Part shown: positions 55,130 to 64,000 of the stretch, piece after piece
Numbering within the stretch: position 1 is the stretch's first letter
How the letters are laid out: every line of letters begins with the position of its first letter
Origin: Rhodovulum robiginosum
Lineage (GTDB): Bacteria > Pseudomonadota > Alphaproteobacteria > Rhodobacterales > Rhodobacteraceae
NCBI RefSeq assembly: GCF_003944755.1
Contig: NZ_RWGU01000043.1
Coordinates: forward strand, 62,001-126,000
Length of the DNA stretch: 64,000 bases
Direction of reading: 5' to 3'
Notes under the pieces: generated by a model
Databases searched by the model: none
Told to the model about the DNA's origin: nothing
What the model saw: only the letters and a program-made list of their open reading frames with translations
Translations under genes and position numbers: made by a program

Positions 55130-56164
55130 ATGCGCATCCTTGTGACCGGCGGCGCGGGGTTTCTGGGGGTCAACCTGATCCGCCATTTCCTGGGCAGGGG
55201 CGCGTCGCTGCGCAGCCTCGACCGCGCGCCGTTTTCCTATCCCGAGGCCGACCGGATCGAGGCGATGACCGGCGACATCCGCGATGCCGCCCTGCTGCGC
55301 CGGGCGCTTGGCGATATCGACATCGTGGTCCATTGCGCCGCCGCGCTGCCGCTCTGCCCGCGCGACGAGATCTTCTCGACCGAGGTCGAGGGCACCCGCG
55401 CCCTGCTGGCCGCCGCCCGCATCGCCGGGGTGGACCGCGTGATCCACATCTCGTCCACCGCCGTCTACGGCGTGCCCGACCACCACCCGCTGATCGAGGA
55501 CGACCCGCTGATCGGCGTGGGCCCCTACGGCGCGGCCAAGATCGCCGCCGAGGCCGCCTGCGCCGAGGCCCGCGCCCAGGGCCAGTGCGTGCCGGTCCTG
55601 CGCCCCAAATCCTTCGTCGGGCCCGAGCGGCTGGGCGCGTTCGAACTGCTCTACGATTTCGCCTATCGCGGTCACAATTTCCCGGTTATCGGGCGCGGAG
55701 ACAACCTCTACCAGTTGCTCGACGTCGCCGACCTGTGCGAGGCTATTGAGGCATGCGCAACCGGAGATCGGGCAGCGGTGAACGACGTGTTCAATGTCGG
55801 CGCAGAACGGTTCGGAACGCTCCGCGAGGGGTTTCAGGCGGTCCTCGACCGGGCCGGGCACGGCCGTCGCGTGATCGGCCTGCCCGCGGCCCCCGCCATA
55901 TGGACGCTGCGCGGGCTGGAGGCGCTGAAGCTCTCGCCGCTTTACGCGTGGATCTACGAGACCGCCGGAAAGGACAGTTATGTCGGAATCGACAAGATCA
56001 AGGCGCGCCTCGGCCTCGCGCCGCGCTATTCCAATGACGAGGCGCTGATCCGCAATTACGACTGGTACGTGGCCCATCGCGACCGGATTGCCCGGGCCGC
56101 CGGCGTCACCCACCGCGTGCCCTGGAAAAGGGGGGCCCTCGGGCTGATGAACCTTGTTTTCTGA
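55130..56164 (+). CDS. NAD(P)-dependent sugar epimerase/dehydratase
   Basis: A 344-residue extended short-chain dehydrogenase. The Rossmann motif is VTGGAGFLG (residues 5-13), the catalytic set is Ser109-Thr110 with Tyr133-x3-Lys137 (GPYGAAK), and C-terminal substrate helices follow. It belongs with nucleotide-sugar epimerases or dehydratases, substrate unknown. It sits between GtrA and the NAGPA-like gene, overlapping the latter by 11 bases, so it likely makes a sugar for the cassette. Confidence 0.85.
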   Translation: MRILVTGGAGFLGVNLIRHFLGRGASLRSLDRAPFSYPEADRIEAMTGDIRDAALLRRALGDIDIVVHCAAALPLCPRDEIFSTEVEGTRALLAAARIAGVDRVIHISSTAVYGVPDHHPLIEDDPLIGVGPYGAAKIAAEAACAEARAQGQCVPVLRPKSFVGPERLGAFELLYDFAYRGHNFPVIGRGDNLYQLLDVADLCEAIEACATGDRAAVNDVFNVGAERFGTLREGFQAVLDRAGHGRRVIGLPAAPAIWTLRGLEALKLSPLYAWIYETAGKDSYVGIDKIKARLGLAPRYSNDEALIRNYDWYVAHRDRIARAAGVTHRVPWKRGALGLMNLVF

Positions 56165-57899
56165 TCTGAAGGCCGCCGGTGCCGTTCTGGTCATCGCCGC
56201 CGGGCTGGCCAGCGCCGCGCCCGCGCAATCGCCAGAGGTCCTGGCCGCCCAGCGCGACGCCTATGACGCCGTGCGCGCCAAGACCATCCTTGAGCTACAG
56301 CCCTTTCGAGACACCGCCGTCGTCGCGCTGAACGACGAGACGCCACTGAGCCTCGTGTCGGTCAACCCACGGATCAATGCATGGTTCGTGTTGCAGATCG
56401 GCCCCGAGGGCGGGCGGCAAGAGAGCTATCATCTGGAAAACCCGGCCCCGGCGCGGCGCAAGATCACGCTGGAGCCCGCGCCGGCCCCCGCGCTGGTGAT
56501 CGCCGATGAAACCGGCACCAGCCGCTGCACCCCCTGGGCCGAGGACGGGCGCGACCTGGCCGCGGCGCGGGCCAGCGACCAACCCTTCGCGCCGCTCTGC
56601 GACGGCAAGCTCTACCTGCGCAACAAGGTCACCGGCGCACGCACCAGCCTGGAGGCCGCCGCCGAATTCCTGCGCGAAAACGTGGCCGGCGGCGAAAGCA
56701 TCGTGCGCTTCGTGAGGCAGACGTTCTTCAAGGACAGCGAACTCGCCTCGGGCCCGGCGCTGGAGGCCAGGGGCGCGGGCCGGCTGGCGCTGGGCCCCGG
56801 CGGCGCGGCGATGGACGCCGCGGTCGAGGACCGCCCGGTGATCGCCACGCTGATGGATATCGGCCTCGACGGGGCCGAAACGGCGCGCATGACCATGGGG
56901 CTGTGGTACCCCGTCAGCGACCTGCCCGGCGTCTTTGCCAGCGCCATCCAGCCCCGGTCGATCGCGCGGTCGGTGCTGCGGGGGCCGGGAACGGCCAACG
57001 CGCTCGACGGCATCGAGGGGCGGGCCGATGTCTACCTCGTGGGGTTCGACCTCGGCCGGTTCGATCTCGGCTTTGCGCTGGGCACCGACCATCCCGGGCT
57101 CGGCTGGTCGCCCCGCCCGCCCGCCTCGGTCCGGCCGCGGGGGATGCCCGGGCCCGACGGGGTAAAGTCTGCCGCGCCGCTGGTGCGGCTGGGCATGGTC
57201 AACCCGGCGCTGGCGGACCGCACCGTCGCGGTCTTTACCGGCGGGTTCAAGCGCCAGCACGGCGCGTTCAAATGGGGCGATTACATCACCCTCAATTTCG
57301 GCACGCATTACGGGTTCGTCGAGCAGGGGACGATCTTTTCCAAGCTCCAGCCGCATCTGGCGACGCTTTACGTGCTGGATGACGGCACCATCGGCATGAA
57401 GACCTGGGAAGAGGCCGACAACGCGCTGCTGCCGCGCCTCCGCTTTGCCCGGCAAAACGGCGTGCCGCTGGTCGCGCCCGACCCCGAAACCGGGGAGAGC
57501 GTGCCCGCGCCGCTGGTCACCCGCTGGGGGCCGGGCAACTGGTCGGGTTCGGCCAAGGCCGAGCTGCGCACGCTGCGCGCGGGCGCCTGCATGAAGGAAA
57601 ACGAAGGCCGGCGCTACCTGATCTACGCCTATTTCTCGACCGCCACGCCCTCGGCCATGGCGCGCACCTTTCAGGCCTATGGCTGTGACTATGCGATGCT
57701 GCTGGACATGAACGCGCTCGAACACACCTACCTGGCGCTTTACGTGGCGCGGGGCGGCAAGCTGCATGTTCAGCACATGGTCCCCGGCATGGCGCTGATC
57801 GACAAGAAGGCACGCGACGGCACGGTGATCCCGCGCTTTCTGGGGTATGCCGACAACCGGGACCTGTTTTACCTGACCCTGAAGGAGGGAGTGGAATGA
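56154..57899 (+). CDS. Exported phosphodiester-glycosidase-like (NAGPA-type) protein
   Basis: A 581-residue protein with a Sec signal peptide (cleavage near residue 24, SAAPAQS) from a TTG start. The N-terminal half is unrecognised. Residues about 360-560 resemble the phosphodiester glycosidase (NAGPA) fold: [35 protein letters not shown], and [39 protein letters not shown] in place of the usual LDGGGS. The changed active-site-like loop means enzymatic function is uncertain. It is coupled to the epimerase and to the SUMF1-like gene. Confidence 0.6.
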   Translation: MFSDLKAAGAVLVIAAGLASAAPAQSPEVLAAQRDAYDAVRAKTILELQPFRDTAVVALNDETPLSLVSVNPRINAWFVLQIGPEGGRQESYHLENPAPARRKITLEPAPAPALVIADETGTSRCTPWAEDGRDLAAARASDQPFAPLCDGKLYLRNKVTGARTSLEAAAEFLRENVAGGESIVRFVRQTFFKDSELASGPALEARGAGRLALGPGGAAMDAAVEDRPVIATLMDIGLDGAETARMTMGLWYPVSDLPGVFASAIQPRSIARSVLRGPGTANALDGIEGRADVYLVGFDLGRFDLGFALGTDHPGLGWSPRPPASVRPRGMPGPDGVKSAAPLVRLGMVNPALADRTVAVFTGGFKRQHGAFKWGDYITLNFGTHYGFVEQGTIFSKLQPHLATLYVLDDGTIGMKTWEEADNALLPRLRFARQNGVPLVAPDPETGESVPAPLVTRWGPGNWSGSAKAELRTLRAGACMKENEGRRYLIYAYFSTATPSAMARTFQAYGCDYAMLLDMNALEHTYLALYVARGGKLHVQHMVPGMALIDKKARDGTVIPRFLGYADNRDLFYLTLKEGVE

Positions 57900-58864
57900 T
57901 CCGCGCGCTTGCCCTCGTCGCCGCCCTTCTCGCCGGGCCGGCCCCGGCCGAGACCCTGAAACAGCAAAACGAGCGCCTGTTTCGCCAGATCGAGGCGGTC
58001 CACGCGCCCAGGCCCGCGGAAATGGCCCGCCTGCGCGAGATCTTCGCGCGCTCGGGCTTTGTCGGCCAGGGCAACCCGGCGATCACGCGCCACCCGATGA
58101 CCCCGGCCGAGTGCCGCCAGCGCATCCCCGGCGGCCCCGAGGCGTACGAGGACCGGCGCGCCACCCGCATCTGTGGCGACCGTTTCATGGTGCCGCTTTA
58201 CGACCCGGCAACCCAGCGGCCCGAGGACGCCACCGCCTGTATCGACCAGTTCGAATTCCCCAACATCCCCTGTGCCTACCCCGTGGTCTGGGTCAAGGCC
58301 CGCGAGGCCGCCCAGATCTGCGCCGCGATGGGCAAGCGGATCTGCGACGCCCACGAATGGGAAGGCGCCTGCGCCGGCGCGCTGGAGCCGCCCGATTACC
58401 GCTTCGACCTCGGCTCGGTCGCGGCGATGCGCAGCTGGCACAACCGCAAATACGCGGCCACCAAGAGCTGGGCCTATGGACCGGCCTACAAGAAGGGCGT
58501 CTGCGCCGCGAACAGCGTGAAAAGCAGCAGTTGCGGCGGCGGCGGCTTCAACAGCTGCGGCTCGAACACCTACCCCGCGGGCAGCTTTCCGGGCTGCGTC
58601 AGCCCGCTTGGCATCTACGACATCCACGGCAACGCTGCCGAGCACATGAACCTGCCGATGGCCCCCGGCCAGATGGCCAGCCGCGGCAGCACCGAGCTGG
58701 GCGTGACCGAGATGAAGGGAAGCTGGTTCATCTTCGACCGCTACTACGCCCACCAGGACTGGTGCCGCTGGCGCGCGCCCTACTGGCACGGCAGCCGTGT
58801 GATGAGCACGGGCAGCCACGCGAATTACCACCTGGGCTTTCGCTGCTGCAAGACGGTGGAGTGA
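57896..58864 (+). CDS. Exported formylglycine-generating-enzyme-like (SUMF1 family) protein
   Basis: A 322-residue exported protein with a signal peptide (cleavage after APAE near residue 19). The FGE/sulfatase-modifying fold is shown by [63 protein letters not shown] and the C-terminal LGFRCCK. It is rich in Cys (about 13), several in [15 protein letters not shown], suggesting disulfides in the periplasm. It overlaps the NAGPA-like gene by 4 bases. No sulfatase is adjacent, so the substrate is unknown; many SUMF1 homologues are not FGEs. Confidence 0.82.
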   Translation: MIRALALVAALLAGPAPAETLKQQNERLFRQIEAVHAPRPAEMARLREIFARSGFVGQGNPAITRHPMTPAECRQRIPGGPEAYEDRRATRICGDRFMVPLYDPATQRPEDATACIDQFEFPNIPCAYPVVWVKAREAAQICAAMGKRICDAHEWEGACAGALEPPDYRFDLGSVAAMRSWHNRKYAATKSWAYGPAYKKGVCAANSVKSSSCGGGGFNSCGSNTYPAGSFPGCVSPLGIYDIHGNAAEHMNLPMAPGQMASRGSTELGVTEMKGSWFIFDRYYAHQDWCRWRAPYWHGSRVMSTGSHANYHLGFRCCKTVE

Positions 58865-59067
58865 GGGCCCATTCGGCCGCACCCCAGAGAGTAGGGCAGC
58901 ACCCGTCGGGGGGCGGGTCGGGCGCTGTCCGGGCTGACGCCCGGGCGCGACATCGTCCGGCGGCGCGCAGGCCACTTTGCCGGCCTGTTGCTTTTCCCGG
59001 TTCACATCCCCCCGCCCTCTGGGGCATAGGAGGCCCAAGACCGAACCCCACGCGAGAGAAACGCCCC

Positions 59068-60360
59068 ATGCACGACATCCGCGCCATCCGAGAAGCCCCG
59101 GACGCCTTCGACGCCGCCCTGGCCCGCCGGGGGGCCGCGCCCGTCGCCTCGGATATCCTCGCCATCGACGCCGCGCGGCGGGAAAAGATCCTCGCCGCCG
59201 AGACCGCACAGGCCGAGCAGAACAAGGCCTCCAAGGAAATCGGCAAGGCCAAGGCCGCGGGCGACGAGGCCGAATTCGACCGCCTGCGCGCGCTGGTGGC
59301 CGACAAGAAGGCCGAGATCGCGGCGCTCAACGACGCCGCCAAGGCCGAGGACGCCCGCCTGCGCGATCTGCTGATGGGCCTGCCCAACCTGCCGCTGGAC
59401 GATGTGCCCGAGGGCGAAGACGAAGACGACAATGTCGAGATGCACCGCTGGGGCACCCCCTGCGACTTCGCCTTCACGCCGAAAGAGCATTACGACCTCG
59501 CCGGCGTTCAGCCCGGCATGGATTTCGAAACCGCCGCCAAACTGGCCGGCTCTCGCTTCGTGGTGCTGAAGGGCGCGGTCGCGCGGCTGCACCGGGCGCT
59601 GGCGCAGTTCATGCTCGATACCCACACCACGGAAAACGGGCTGACCGAGGTCAACGCCCCCGTGCTGGTGCGGGAAGAGATGATGTTCGGCACCGGGCAA
59701 TTGCCGAAATTCGGCGAAGACAGCTACCAGACCCGCGAGGGCTGGTGGCTGATCCCGACCTCCGAGGTGACGCTGACCAACACGGTCTCCGAGACGATCC
59801 TCGACGCGGCGGACCTGCCCCGCCGGATGACCGCCCATTCGCTGTGCTTCCGCTCCGAGGCGGGCAGCGCGGGGCGCGACACCGCCGGCATGCTGCGCCA
59901 GCACCAGTTCGAAAAGGTCGAGATGGTGTCGATCGTCGCGCCCGACGAGGGGCGCAATGAACTGGACCGCATGACGAAATGCGCCGAGGGCATCCTCGAA
60001 CGGCTGGGCCTGCCCTACCGCACCGTGGTGCTGTGCACCGGCGACATGGGCTTCGGCGCGCGGCGCACCCATGACATCGAGGTCTGGCTGCCGGGGCAGG
60101 ACAGCTATCGCGAGATTTCCTCGGTTTCCCTCTGCGGCGATTTCCAGGCAAGGCGGATGAACGCCCGCTTTCGGCCCGAGGGCGGCGGCAAGCCGGACTA
60201 CGTGCACACGCTCAATGGCTCTGGGCTGGCCGTGGGCCGCTGCCTGATCGCGGTGCTGGAGAACGGGCAGCAGGAGGACGGATCGGTCACGCTTCCGCAG
60301 GCGCTGGCCCCCTGGCTTGGCGGCAAGACCCGGCTTTCCGCCGAAGGGGAGCTTTTGTGA
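59068..60360 (+). CDS. serS: Serine-tRNA ligase
   Basis: A 430-residue class II synthetase. The N-terminal coiled-coil arm (about residues 28-105) is followed by the catalytic core with motif 2 [27 protein letters not shown] and motif 3 [30 protein letters not shown]. The motif [19 protein letters not shown] differs slightly from the common ISSCSNCEDFQARR. Start 59068 is the family N-terminus. The next gene overlaps its stop by one base. Confidence 0.96.
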   Translation: MHDIRAIREAPDAFDAALARRGAAPVASDILAIDAARREKILAAETAQAEQNKASKEIGKAKAAGDEAEFDRLRALVADKKAEIAALNDAAKAEDARLRDLLMGLPNLPLDDVPEGEDEDDNVEMHRWGTPCDFAFTPKEHYDLAGVQPGMDFETAAKLAGSRFVVLKGAVARLHRALAQFMLDTHTTENGLTEVNAPVLVREEMMFGTGQLPKFGEDSYQTREGWWLIPTSEVTLTNTVSETILDAADLPRRMTAHSLCFRSEAGSAGRDTAGMLRQHQFEKVEMVSIVAPDEGRNELDRMTKCAEGILERLGLPYRTVVLCTGDMGFGARRTHDIEVWLPGQDSYREISSVSLCGDFQARRMNARFRPEGGGKPDYVHTLNGSGLAVGRCLIAVLENGQQEDGSVTLPQALAPWLGGKTRLSAEGELL

Positions 60361-61061
60361 TGGACCCGATCAAGGCGGTCTTGGTCTTCTGCGCCACGGT
60401 TTTCTTCGTTCTGTCCCCGGCGCTGACGGGCGGCTTCGGTGGGTACGACGCCACGCAATTTCCGGTGCCCCAGGACGACCCGCCGGTGCAGCCCGCCGGC
60501 TATGCCTTCGCGATCTGGGGGCTGATCTATCTCTGGCTGCTGATCTCGGCCGGGGTCGGCATGTTCGCCCGCGGCACCGAACCGGCGTGGGAGCCCGCCC
60601 GCCTGCCGCTGATCCTGTCGCTCGGCCCCGGCGCGGCCTGGATCGGGGTGGCCTATACCTCGCCGATCTGGGCCTCGATTCTGCTGTGGTGGATGCTCGC
60701 CACCGCGATTTGGGCGCTCTTGCGCACGCCGCTGGTCGACCGCTGGACCTACCAGGCCCCGGTTGCCGTCTATGCCGGCTGGCTGACCGCGGCGGGCTGG
60801 GTGTCGGTGGGGCTCTTGGGCGCGGGCTACGGCATCGGGCCGGGCGAAACCGCATGGGCGGTGATCGCGCTTGTTGGCGCGCTGGTCACCGGGGCGGCGG
60901 TGCAGATCGCGCTGGACCGGGCGCCCGAATACGGCATCACCCTGATATGGGCGCTGGTGGGGCTGATCGTGGCCAACGCCACCGCGGCGCCGCTGGTGGC
61001 CTTCGCCGCGCTCGGCGGCGCGATGCTGATGGCGGTGCTGGCCTTCCGCGCGGCGACCTGA
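60360..61061 (+). CDS. Tryptophan-rich membrane protein (TspO/MBR-like)
   Basis: A 233-residue integral membrane protein with about six helices and many Trp. The segment PVQPAGYAFAIWGLIYLWLLISA is the hallmark of the long tryptophan-rich sensory protein group related to TspO. Function in this group is not established; TspO proteins bind tetrapyrroles in Rhodobacter. It follows serS with a one-base overlap and ends before a strong terminator. Confidence 0.72.
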   Translation: MDPIKAVLVFCATVFFVLSPALTGGFGGYDATQFPVPQDDPPVQPAGYAFAIWGLIYLWLLISAGVGMFARGTEPAWEPARLPLILSLGPGAAWIGVAYTSPIWASILLWWMLATAIWALLRTPLVDRWTYQAPVAVYAGWLTAAGWVSVGLLGAGYGIGPGETAWAVIALVGALVTGAAVQIALDRAPEYGITLIWALVGLIVANATAAPLVAFAALGGAMLMAVLAFRAAT

Positions 61062-61082
61062 GCGCCAGGCAGTAATGCAAAA

Positions 61083-61104
61083 GCCCCCGGGGCGTCCCGG
61101 GGGC
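61083..61104. terminator. Bidirectional terminator between Trp-rich protein and EF-hand genes
   Basis: GCCCCCGGG-GCGT-CCCGGGGGC is a perfect 9-base stem with a tetraloop. Its left flank ATGCAAAA gives a T-run on the minus strand, so it mainly serves the EF-hand gene at 61144 and may also end the + strand transcript. Confidence 0.82.
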
Positions 61105-61143
61105 CTGGTCATGGCATGGGCCGGCCGGCGGCCCGGCGTGCGC

Positions 61144-61383
61144 TTACGCGTCGCCCAGAAGGCCCGCGTCCATCGCCGCGGCCAGTTCTTCGGCATCGAC
61201 CACGCCATCGGCGTTGGCGTCGATCTCGGCGAACATGTCGTCTGTCAGGTCAGGATAGCTCTCGGCGATCTCTTCCATCGAGTAGACGCCATCGCCGTCG
61301 GTATCGGCCACCTCGGTCTGGGCAAAGGCGGCGCCGGCGGCCAGAAGGACCGTCGCGGCAAGGGTCGGAACGAACGTTTTCAT
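61144..61383 (-). CDS. Exported EF-hand calcium-binding protein (paralogue B)
   Basis: A 79-residue protein with signal peptide (cleavage after AAFA near residue 21) and two EF-hand loops, DTDGDGVYSMEE (27-38) and DANADGVVDAEE (55-66). It is a paralogue of the gene at 19918: same size, same layout and a similar MxxF start with an AAFA cleavage site. A perfect 8-base hairpin (61405-61423) precedes the start. It is likely periplasmic and calcium-binding. Confidence 0.88.
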   Translation of the reverse strand: MKTFVPTLAATVLLAAGAAFAQTEVADTDGDGVYSMEEIAESYPDLTDDMFAEIDANADGVVDAEELAAAMDAGLLGDA

Positions 61384-61404
61384 TTGTTTTTTGCTCACTC
61401 CAGG

Positions 61405-61423
61405 GGCGGCCCCTCGGGCCGCC
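61405..61423. promoter_or_regulatory. Hairpin upstream of EF-hand gene B
   Basis: GGCGGCCC-CTC-GGGCCGCC is a perfect 8-base stem with a 3-base loop, ending 21 bases before the start codon on the minus strand. It parallels the hairpin before paralogue A at 20183. Confidence 0.5.
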
Positions 61424-61592
61424 GCAGCGAAGGCTCTGTCGCCTCCAACTCGGCATCTGATCATTGCGCCGGCGCTTTGCAAGAGGTGTTTCACGGGCTG
61501 CGCGGGCCGGCCGGGCATGGATCGGCGGAAAAGCGCGCTTGCACGCGGCGAAGTCCCGAAAAACTTCTGAAAACAGAAGGCTACGGCCGGCA

Positions 61593-63056
61593 CTATCCGT
61601 CGAGCGGCGGCTTGCCCAAATGCTTTCGCAGCCGGGAGGGCGTCGATTTCTTCCGCCCCTTGAACGGGTTCTTGTCGGACTGCGAGCGGAAGGTCAGCCG
61701 GATCGGCGTGCCCGGCATGTCGAAATCCTCGCGCAGCCCGCCGACCAGGTAGCGCCGGTAGCTTTCGGCCAGCTTTTCTGGGGCCGAGCACATCACCACG
61801 AAACCCGGCGGACGCGTCTTGACCTGGGTCATGTAGCGCAGCCGGATGCGGCGGCCGCCGGGCGCCGGGGGCGGATGCATCTCGACCATGCCGGCCAGCC
61901 AGCGGTTGAGCTTGGCCGTCGGCACCCGGCGGTTCCAAACGTCGTGCGCCCGAAGAACCGCCTCGTGGAGCCGGTCGAGCCCGCGGCCGGTCTTGGCCGA
62001 GACCGTGACCAGCGGCGCGCCGCGCAACTGCGGCAGGAGGCGGGCGAATTCCTCTTTCAGCTCGCGCAGCTTTCCCTGCCGGTCGGTTTCCAGATCCCAC
62101 TTGTTGACGGCGACCACCACCGCGCGCCCCTCGCGCTCGGCCAGGTCGGCAAGGCGCAGGTCCTGCTGCTCGAACGGGATCTGCGCGTCCAGCAAAATCA
62201 CGACGACCTCGGCGAATTTCACTGCGCGCAGCCCGTCGGCGACCGACAGCTTTTCCACCTTGTCCTGCACCTTGGCCTTCTTGCGCATGCCGGCGGTGTC
62301 GAAAATCCGGGTGGGCGTGCCCTGCCAGTCGAGCGTCAGCGAGATCGCGTCGCGGGTGATGCCGGCCTCGGGGCCGGTCAAGAGGCGGTCCTCGCCGAGG
62401 ATGGCGTTTATCAATGTCGACTTGCCCGCGTTGGGCCGGCCGACCACGGCCACCTGAAGGGGGCGCGCGGCGGTGGGCGTGTGCGAGAGGCCGGTCTCGC
62501 CCTCTTCATCGACGTCGATATCGGTCGGGGGCGCCTCTTCCTCGGCGGCCTGCGCCTCGGCCGCCTCGATCAGCGGCATGAGGATGGCGTGCAGCTCGCC
62601 CATGCCCTCGCCATGCTCGGCCGACAGGCGCAGCGGCTCGCCCAGGCCCAGCGCGTATCCCTCCAGCACGCCGGCCTCGGCCGCCGTCCCCTCGGCCTTG
62701 TTCGCCCCCAGGATCACATGGGCCGAGCGGCGGCGCAGGATGTCGGCAAAGACCTCGTCGGCGGGCAAGACCCCGGCACGCGCGTCGATCACGAAAAGGC
62801 AGGCATCGGCCATGTCGACGGCGCGCTCGGTCAGCTTGCGCATCCGGCCCTGAAGGCTTTCGTCGGTGGCCTCTTCCAGGCCCGCGGTGTCGATCACGGT
62901 GAATCGCAGATCGCCCAGCCGCGCCTGCCCCTCGCGCAGGTCGCGGGTCACGCCCGGCTGGTCGTCGACCAGCGCCAGGCGCTTGCCGACCAGGCGGTTG
63001 AACAGCGTGGACTTGCCCACGTTGGGCCGGCCGACGATGGCCAGGGTGAAACTCAT
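61593..63056 (-). CDS. der: Ribosome-assembly GTPase Der (EngA)
   Basis: A 487-residue double GTPase needed for 50S maturation. G domain 1 has GRPNVGKST (residues 8-16) and DTAGLEE, G domain 2 has GRPNAGKST (near 205) and DTAGMRKK, with NKWD (N/TKxD) further on; a C-terminal KH-like domain follows. An acidic linker ([13 protein letters not shown]) joins the two G domains. It is upstream of bamB in the usual proteobacterial order bamB-der. Confidence 0.96.
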   Translation of the reverse strand: MSFTLAIVGRPNVGKSTLFNRLVGKRLALVDDQPGVTRDLREGQARLGDLRFTVIDTAGLEEATDESLQGRMRKLTERAVDMADACLFVIDARAGVLPADEVFADILRRRSAHVILGANKAEGTAAEAGVLEGYALGLGEPLRLSAEHGEGMGELHAILMPLIEAAEAQAAEEEAPPTDIDVDEEGETGLSHTPTAARPLQVAVVGRPNAGKSTLINAILGEDRLLTGPEAGITRDAISLTLDWQGTPTRIFDTAGMRKKAKVQDKVEKLSVADGLRAVKFAEVVVILLDAQIPFEQQDLRLADLAEREGRAVVVAVNKWDLETDRQGKLRELKEEFARLLPQLRGAPLVTVSAKTGRGLDRLHEAVLRAHDVWNRRVPTAKLNRWLAGMVEMHPPPAPGGRRIRLRYMTQVKTRPPGFVVMCSAPEKLAESYRRYLVGGLREDFDMPGTPIRLTFRSQSDKNPFKGRKKSTPSRLRKHLGKPPLDG

Positions 63057-63105
63057 CTCAGGCTCCGGGTGTCGCTCAAGGCGCCTGCCCTACACCATCG
63101 CGCGC

Positions 63106-64000
63106 CTAGCGGAAAGCGTGGAGTTGGCCCTTGGCCGAGACGACGTAGAGCGTGCCGCCGGCCACCACCGGCCGCGTGCTGGCCCCGCCCGGGATCTCGA
63201 CGGTGGACAAAAGCGCACCGCTGTTCGGGCTGAACGACCGGATCAGCCCGTCATCGGAGGCCACGATCAGCCGCCCGCCGGCCAGCACGGGCCCGTAATG
63301 GGCAAAGATCGCCTTGCGCCGGCGCACCCTCTCGCGCGTGTAATAGGGCAGATCGACATCCCAGACGGTCTCGCCGCTGCCCGCGTCGAGGCGCACCAGC
63401 TTGCCCTGATCGGAAATCAGGAAAACGGCGCCGGCCACCGGCAGTACCGCGCCGTAGGCGCCGTGTTCGGCCGTCCAGATGCGTTCGCCCGAGCTGGCCT
63501 TCAGCGCCACGGCCCGGCCGCTCTGGTTGCCGGTATAGATCGTGTCGCCATCGATCACCGGGTCGGCGGTAATGTCGGTCACCGTGGCATAGACCCGGCC
63601 CCGCCGCTGGCCCGAGACCGCGGCCGACCAGACCCGCACGCCGCTTTGCCTCAGCGTCGCCACCAGTTCGGACGAGGCGAAGGGGAAGACCGCCAGCCGG
63701 TCGCCCACCGCGGGGGCCGCGCCGCCCACCATGCCCGAGGGCGAGGGCGTTCCGGGCAATTGCCATTGGACGCGCCCGTTTTCGGCCTTGATCGCCCAGG
63801 CGCGGTTGTCGCGGCTGACCACGTAGACCAGCCCGTCGCGGTAGGCCGGCGCGCCGGTCACCGCGGCGTCGGTGCGTTGGCGCCACAGCTCGGCCCCGGT
63901 TTGCGGATCGAGCGCCACCAGCGCGCCGAACCCCGTGGTAGCGAAAAGCCGCCCGTCGCCATAGGCCAGCCCGCCGCCGGTGGCATCGGAGTTACGCTCG
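63106..64000 (-). CDS. bamB: Outer-membrane assembly factor BamB (partial, 5' end outside window)
   Basis: About 298 C-terminal residues of a PQQ-type beta-propeller: repeated blades such as GFGALVALDPQTGAELWRQ, GLVYVVSRDNRAWAIKAENGRVQW, TIYTGNQSGRAVALKASSGERIW and KLVRLDAGSGETVWD. The frame stays open to the window edge, so the signal sequence is missing. Position next to der supports BamB, the lipoprotein that helps the BAM complex insert outer-membrane proteins. Confidence 0.85.
   Translation of the reverse strand, partial: ERNSDATGGGLAYGDGRLFATTGFGALVALDPQTGAELWRQRTDAAVTGAPAYRDGLVYVVSRDNRAWAIKAENGRVQWQLPGTPSPSGMVGGAAPAVGDRLAVFPFASSELVATLRQSGVRVWSAAVSGQRRGRVYATVTDITADPVIDGDTIYTGNQSGRAVALKASSGERIWTAEHGAYGAVLPVAGAVFLISDQGKLVRLDAGSGETVWDVDLPYYTRERVRRRKAIFAHYGPVLAGGRLIVASDDGLIRSFSPNSGALLSTVEIPGGASTRPVVAGGTLYVVSAKGQLHAFR

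Overview
The window is a high-GC chromosomal segment (roughly two thirds G+C outside a few patches) from an alphaproteobacterium of the Rhodobacteraceae (Rhodobacter/Roseobacter lineage). The evidence is the paired RSP_2647-type RNA methyltransferase and RSP_2648-type PIN genes, the block ppiD-trpE / trpGDC-moaC-moeA-lexA-comEC-gltX-gltA, a GAAC-N7-GAAC LexA box, an FnrL-like box before feoAB, B12-dependent NrdJ with an NrdR box, and a copy pair of an intergenic hairpin element of a kind I recall from this family. I see no rRNA, CRISPR array, transposase or prophage.

Layout. 1-2300: a TetR regulator with its operator faces two broken genes, a cytochrome b561 N-terminal fragment and an RND adaptor that stops abruptly against an unrelated lipoprotein gene. 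2296-4040: RNA methyltransferase, PIN protein and lipoprotein, translationally coupled. 4173-6692: edd-eda (Entner-Doudoroff), with a LacI-type palindrome in the promoter. 6715-12425: glnE and a small gene, YbaK, DUF2852 behind twin palindromes, RDD protein, and Bpt aminoacyl-protein transferase. 12662-13747: an orphan Tat-exported TRAP binding protein. 14075-18781: ilvB behind a textbook peptide-leader attenuator, then a nitrilase and a GT87-like protein, then ilvN. 18798-22900: Hint-domain protein, EF-hand protein divergent from an ECF sigma factor, small lipoprotein, Rieske oxygenase with a coupled small protein. 23064-27295: low-GC ImmA/IrrE protease gene abutting nrdJ; an 844-base gap with an NrdR box and long inverted repeats follows. 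28140-32062: tRNA-Pro(UGG), DUF192, a double cold-shock protein, pdxH, fabI, lysE-type exporter, gpt.

32250-42467: ppiD-trpE, a divergent-polysaccharide-deacetylase gene, trpGDC-moaC-moeA and lexA. 42461-47352: comEC (no beta-lactamase-like domain), gltX with an AT-rich patch, gltA. 47709-50768: feoA-feoB and a Cys-rich partner, ferrous iron uptake. 50775-54664: pobA-pcaC-pcaH-pcaG with divergent AraC regulator, turning 4-hydroxybenzoate into beta-ketoadipate pathway intermediates. 54699-58864: an uncharacterised coupled cassette of GtrA flippase-like protein, sugar epimerase, exported phosphodiester-glycosidase-like protein and exported formylglycine-enzyme-like protein; this is my best candidate for an undescribed system. 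59068-64000: serS, a Trp-rich membrane protein, a second EF-hand protein, der, and the 3' part of bamB.

Most of the window is housekeeping metabolism. The accessory or decaying parts are 1-1720, 18798-23633 and 54699-58864. All family assignments come from reading motifs and lengths, not from database searches.
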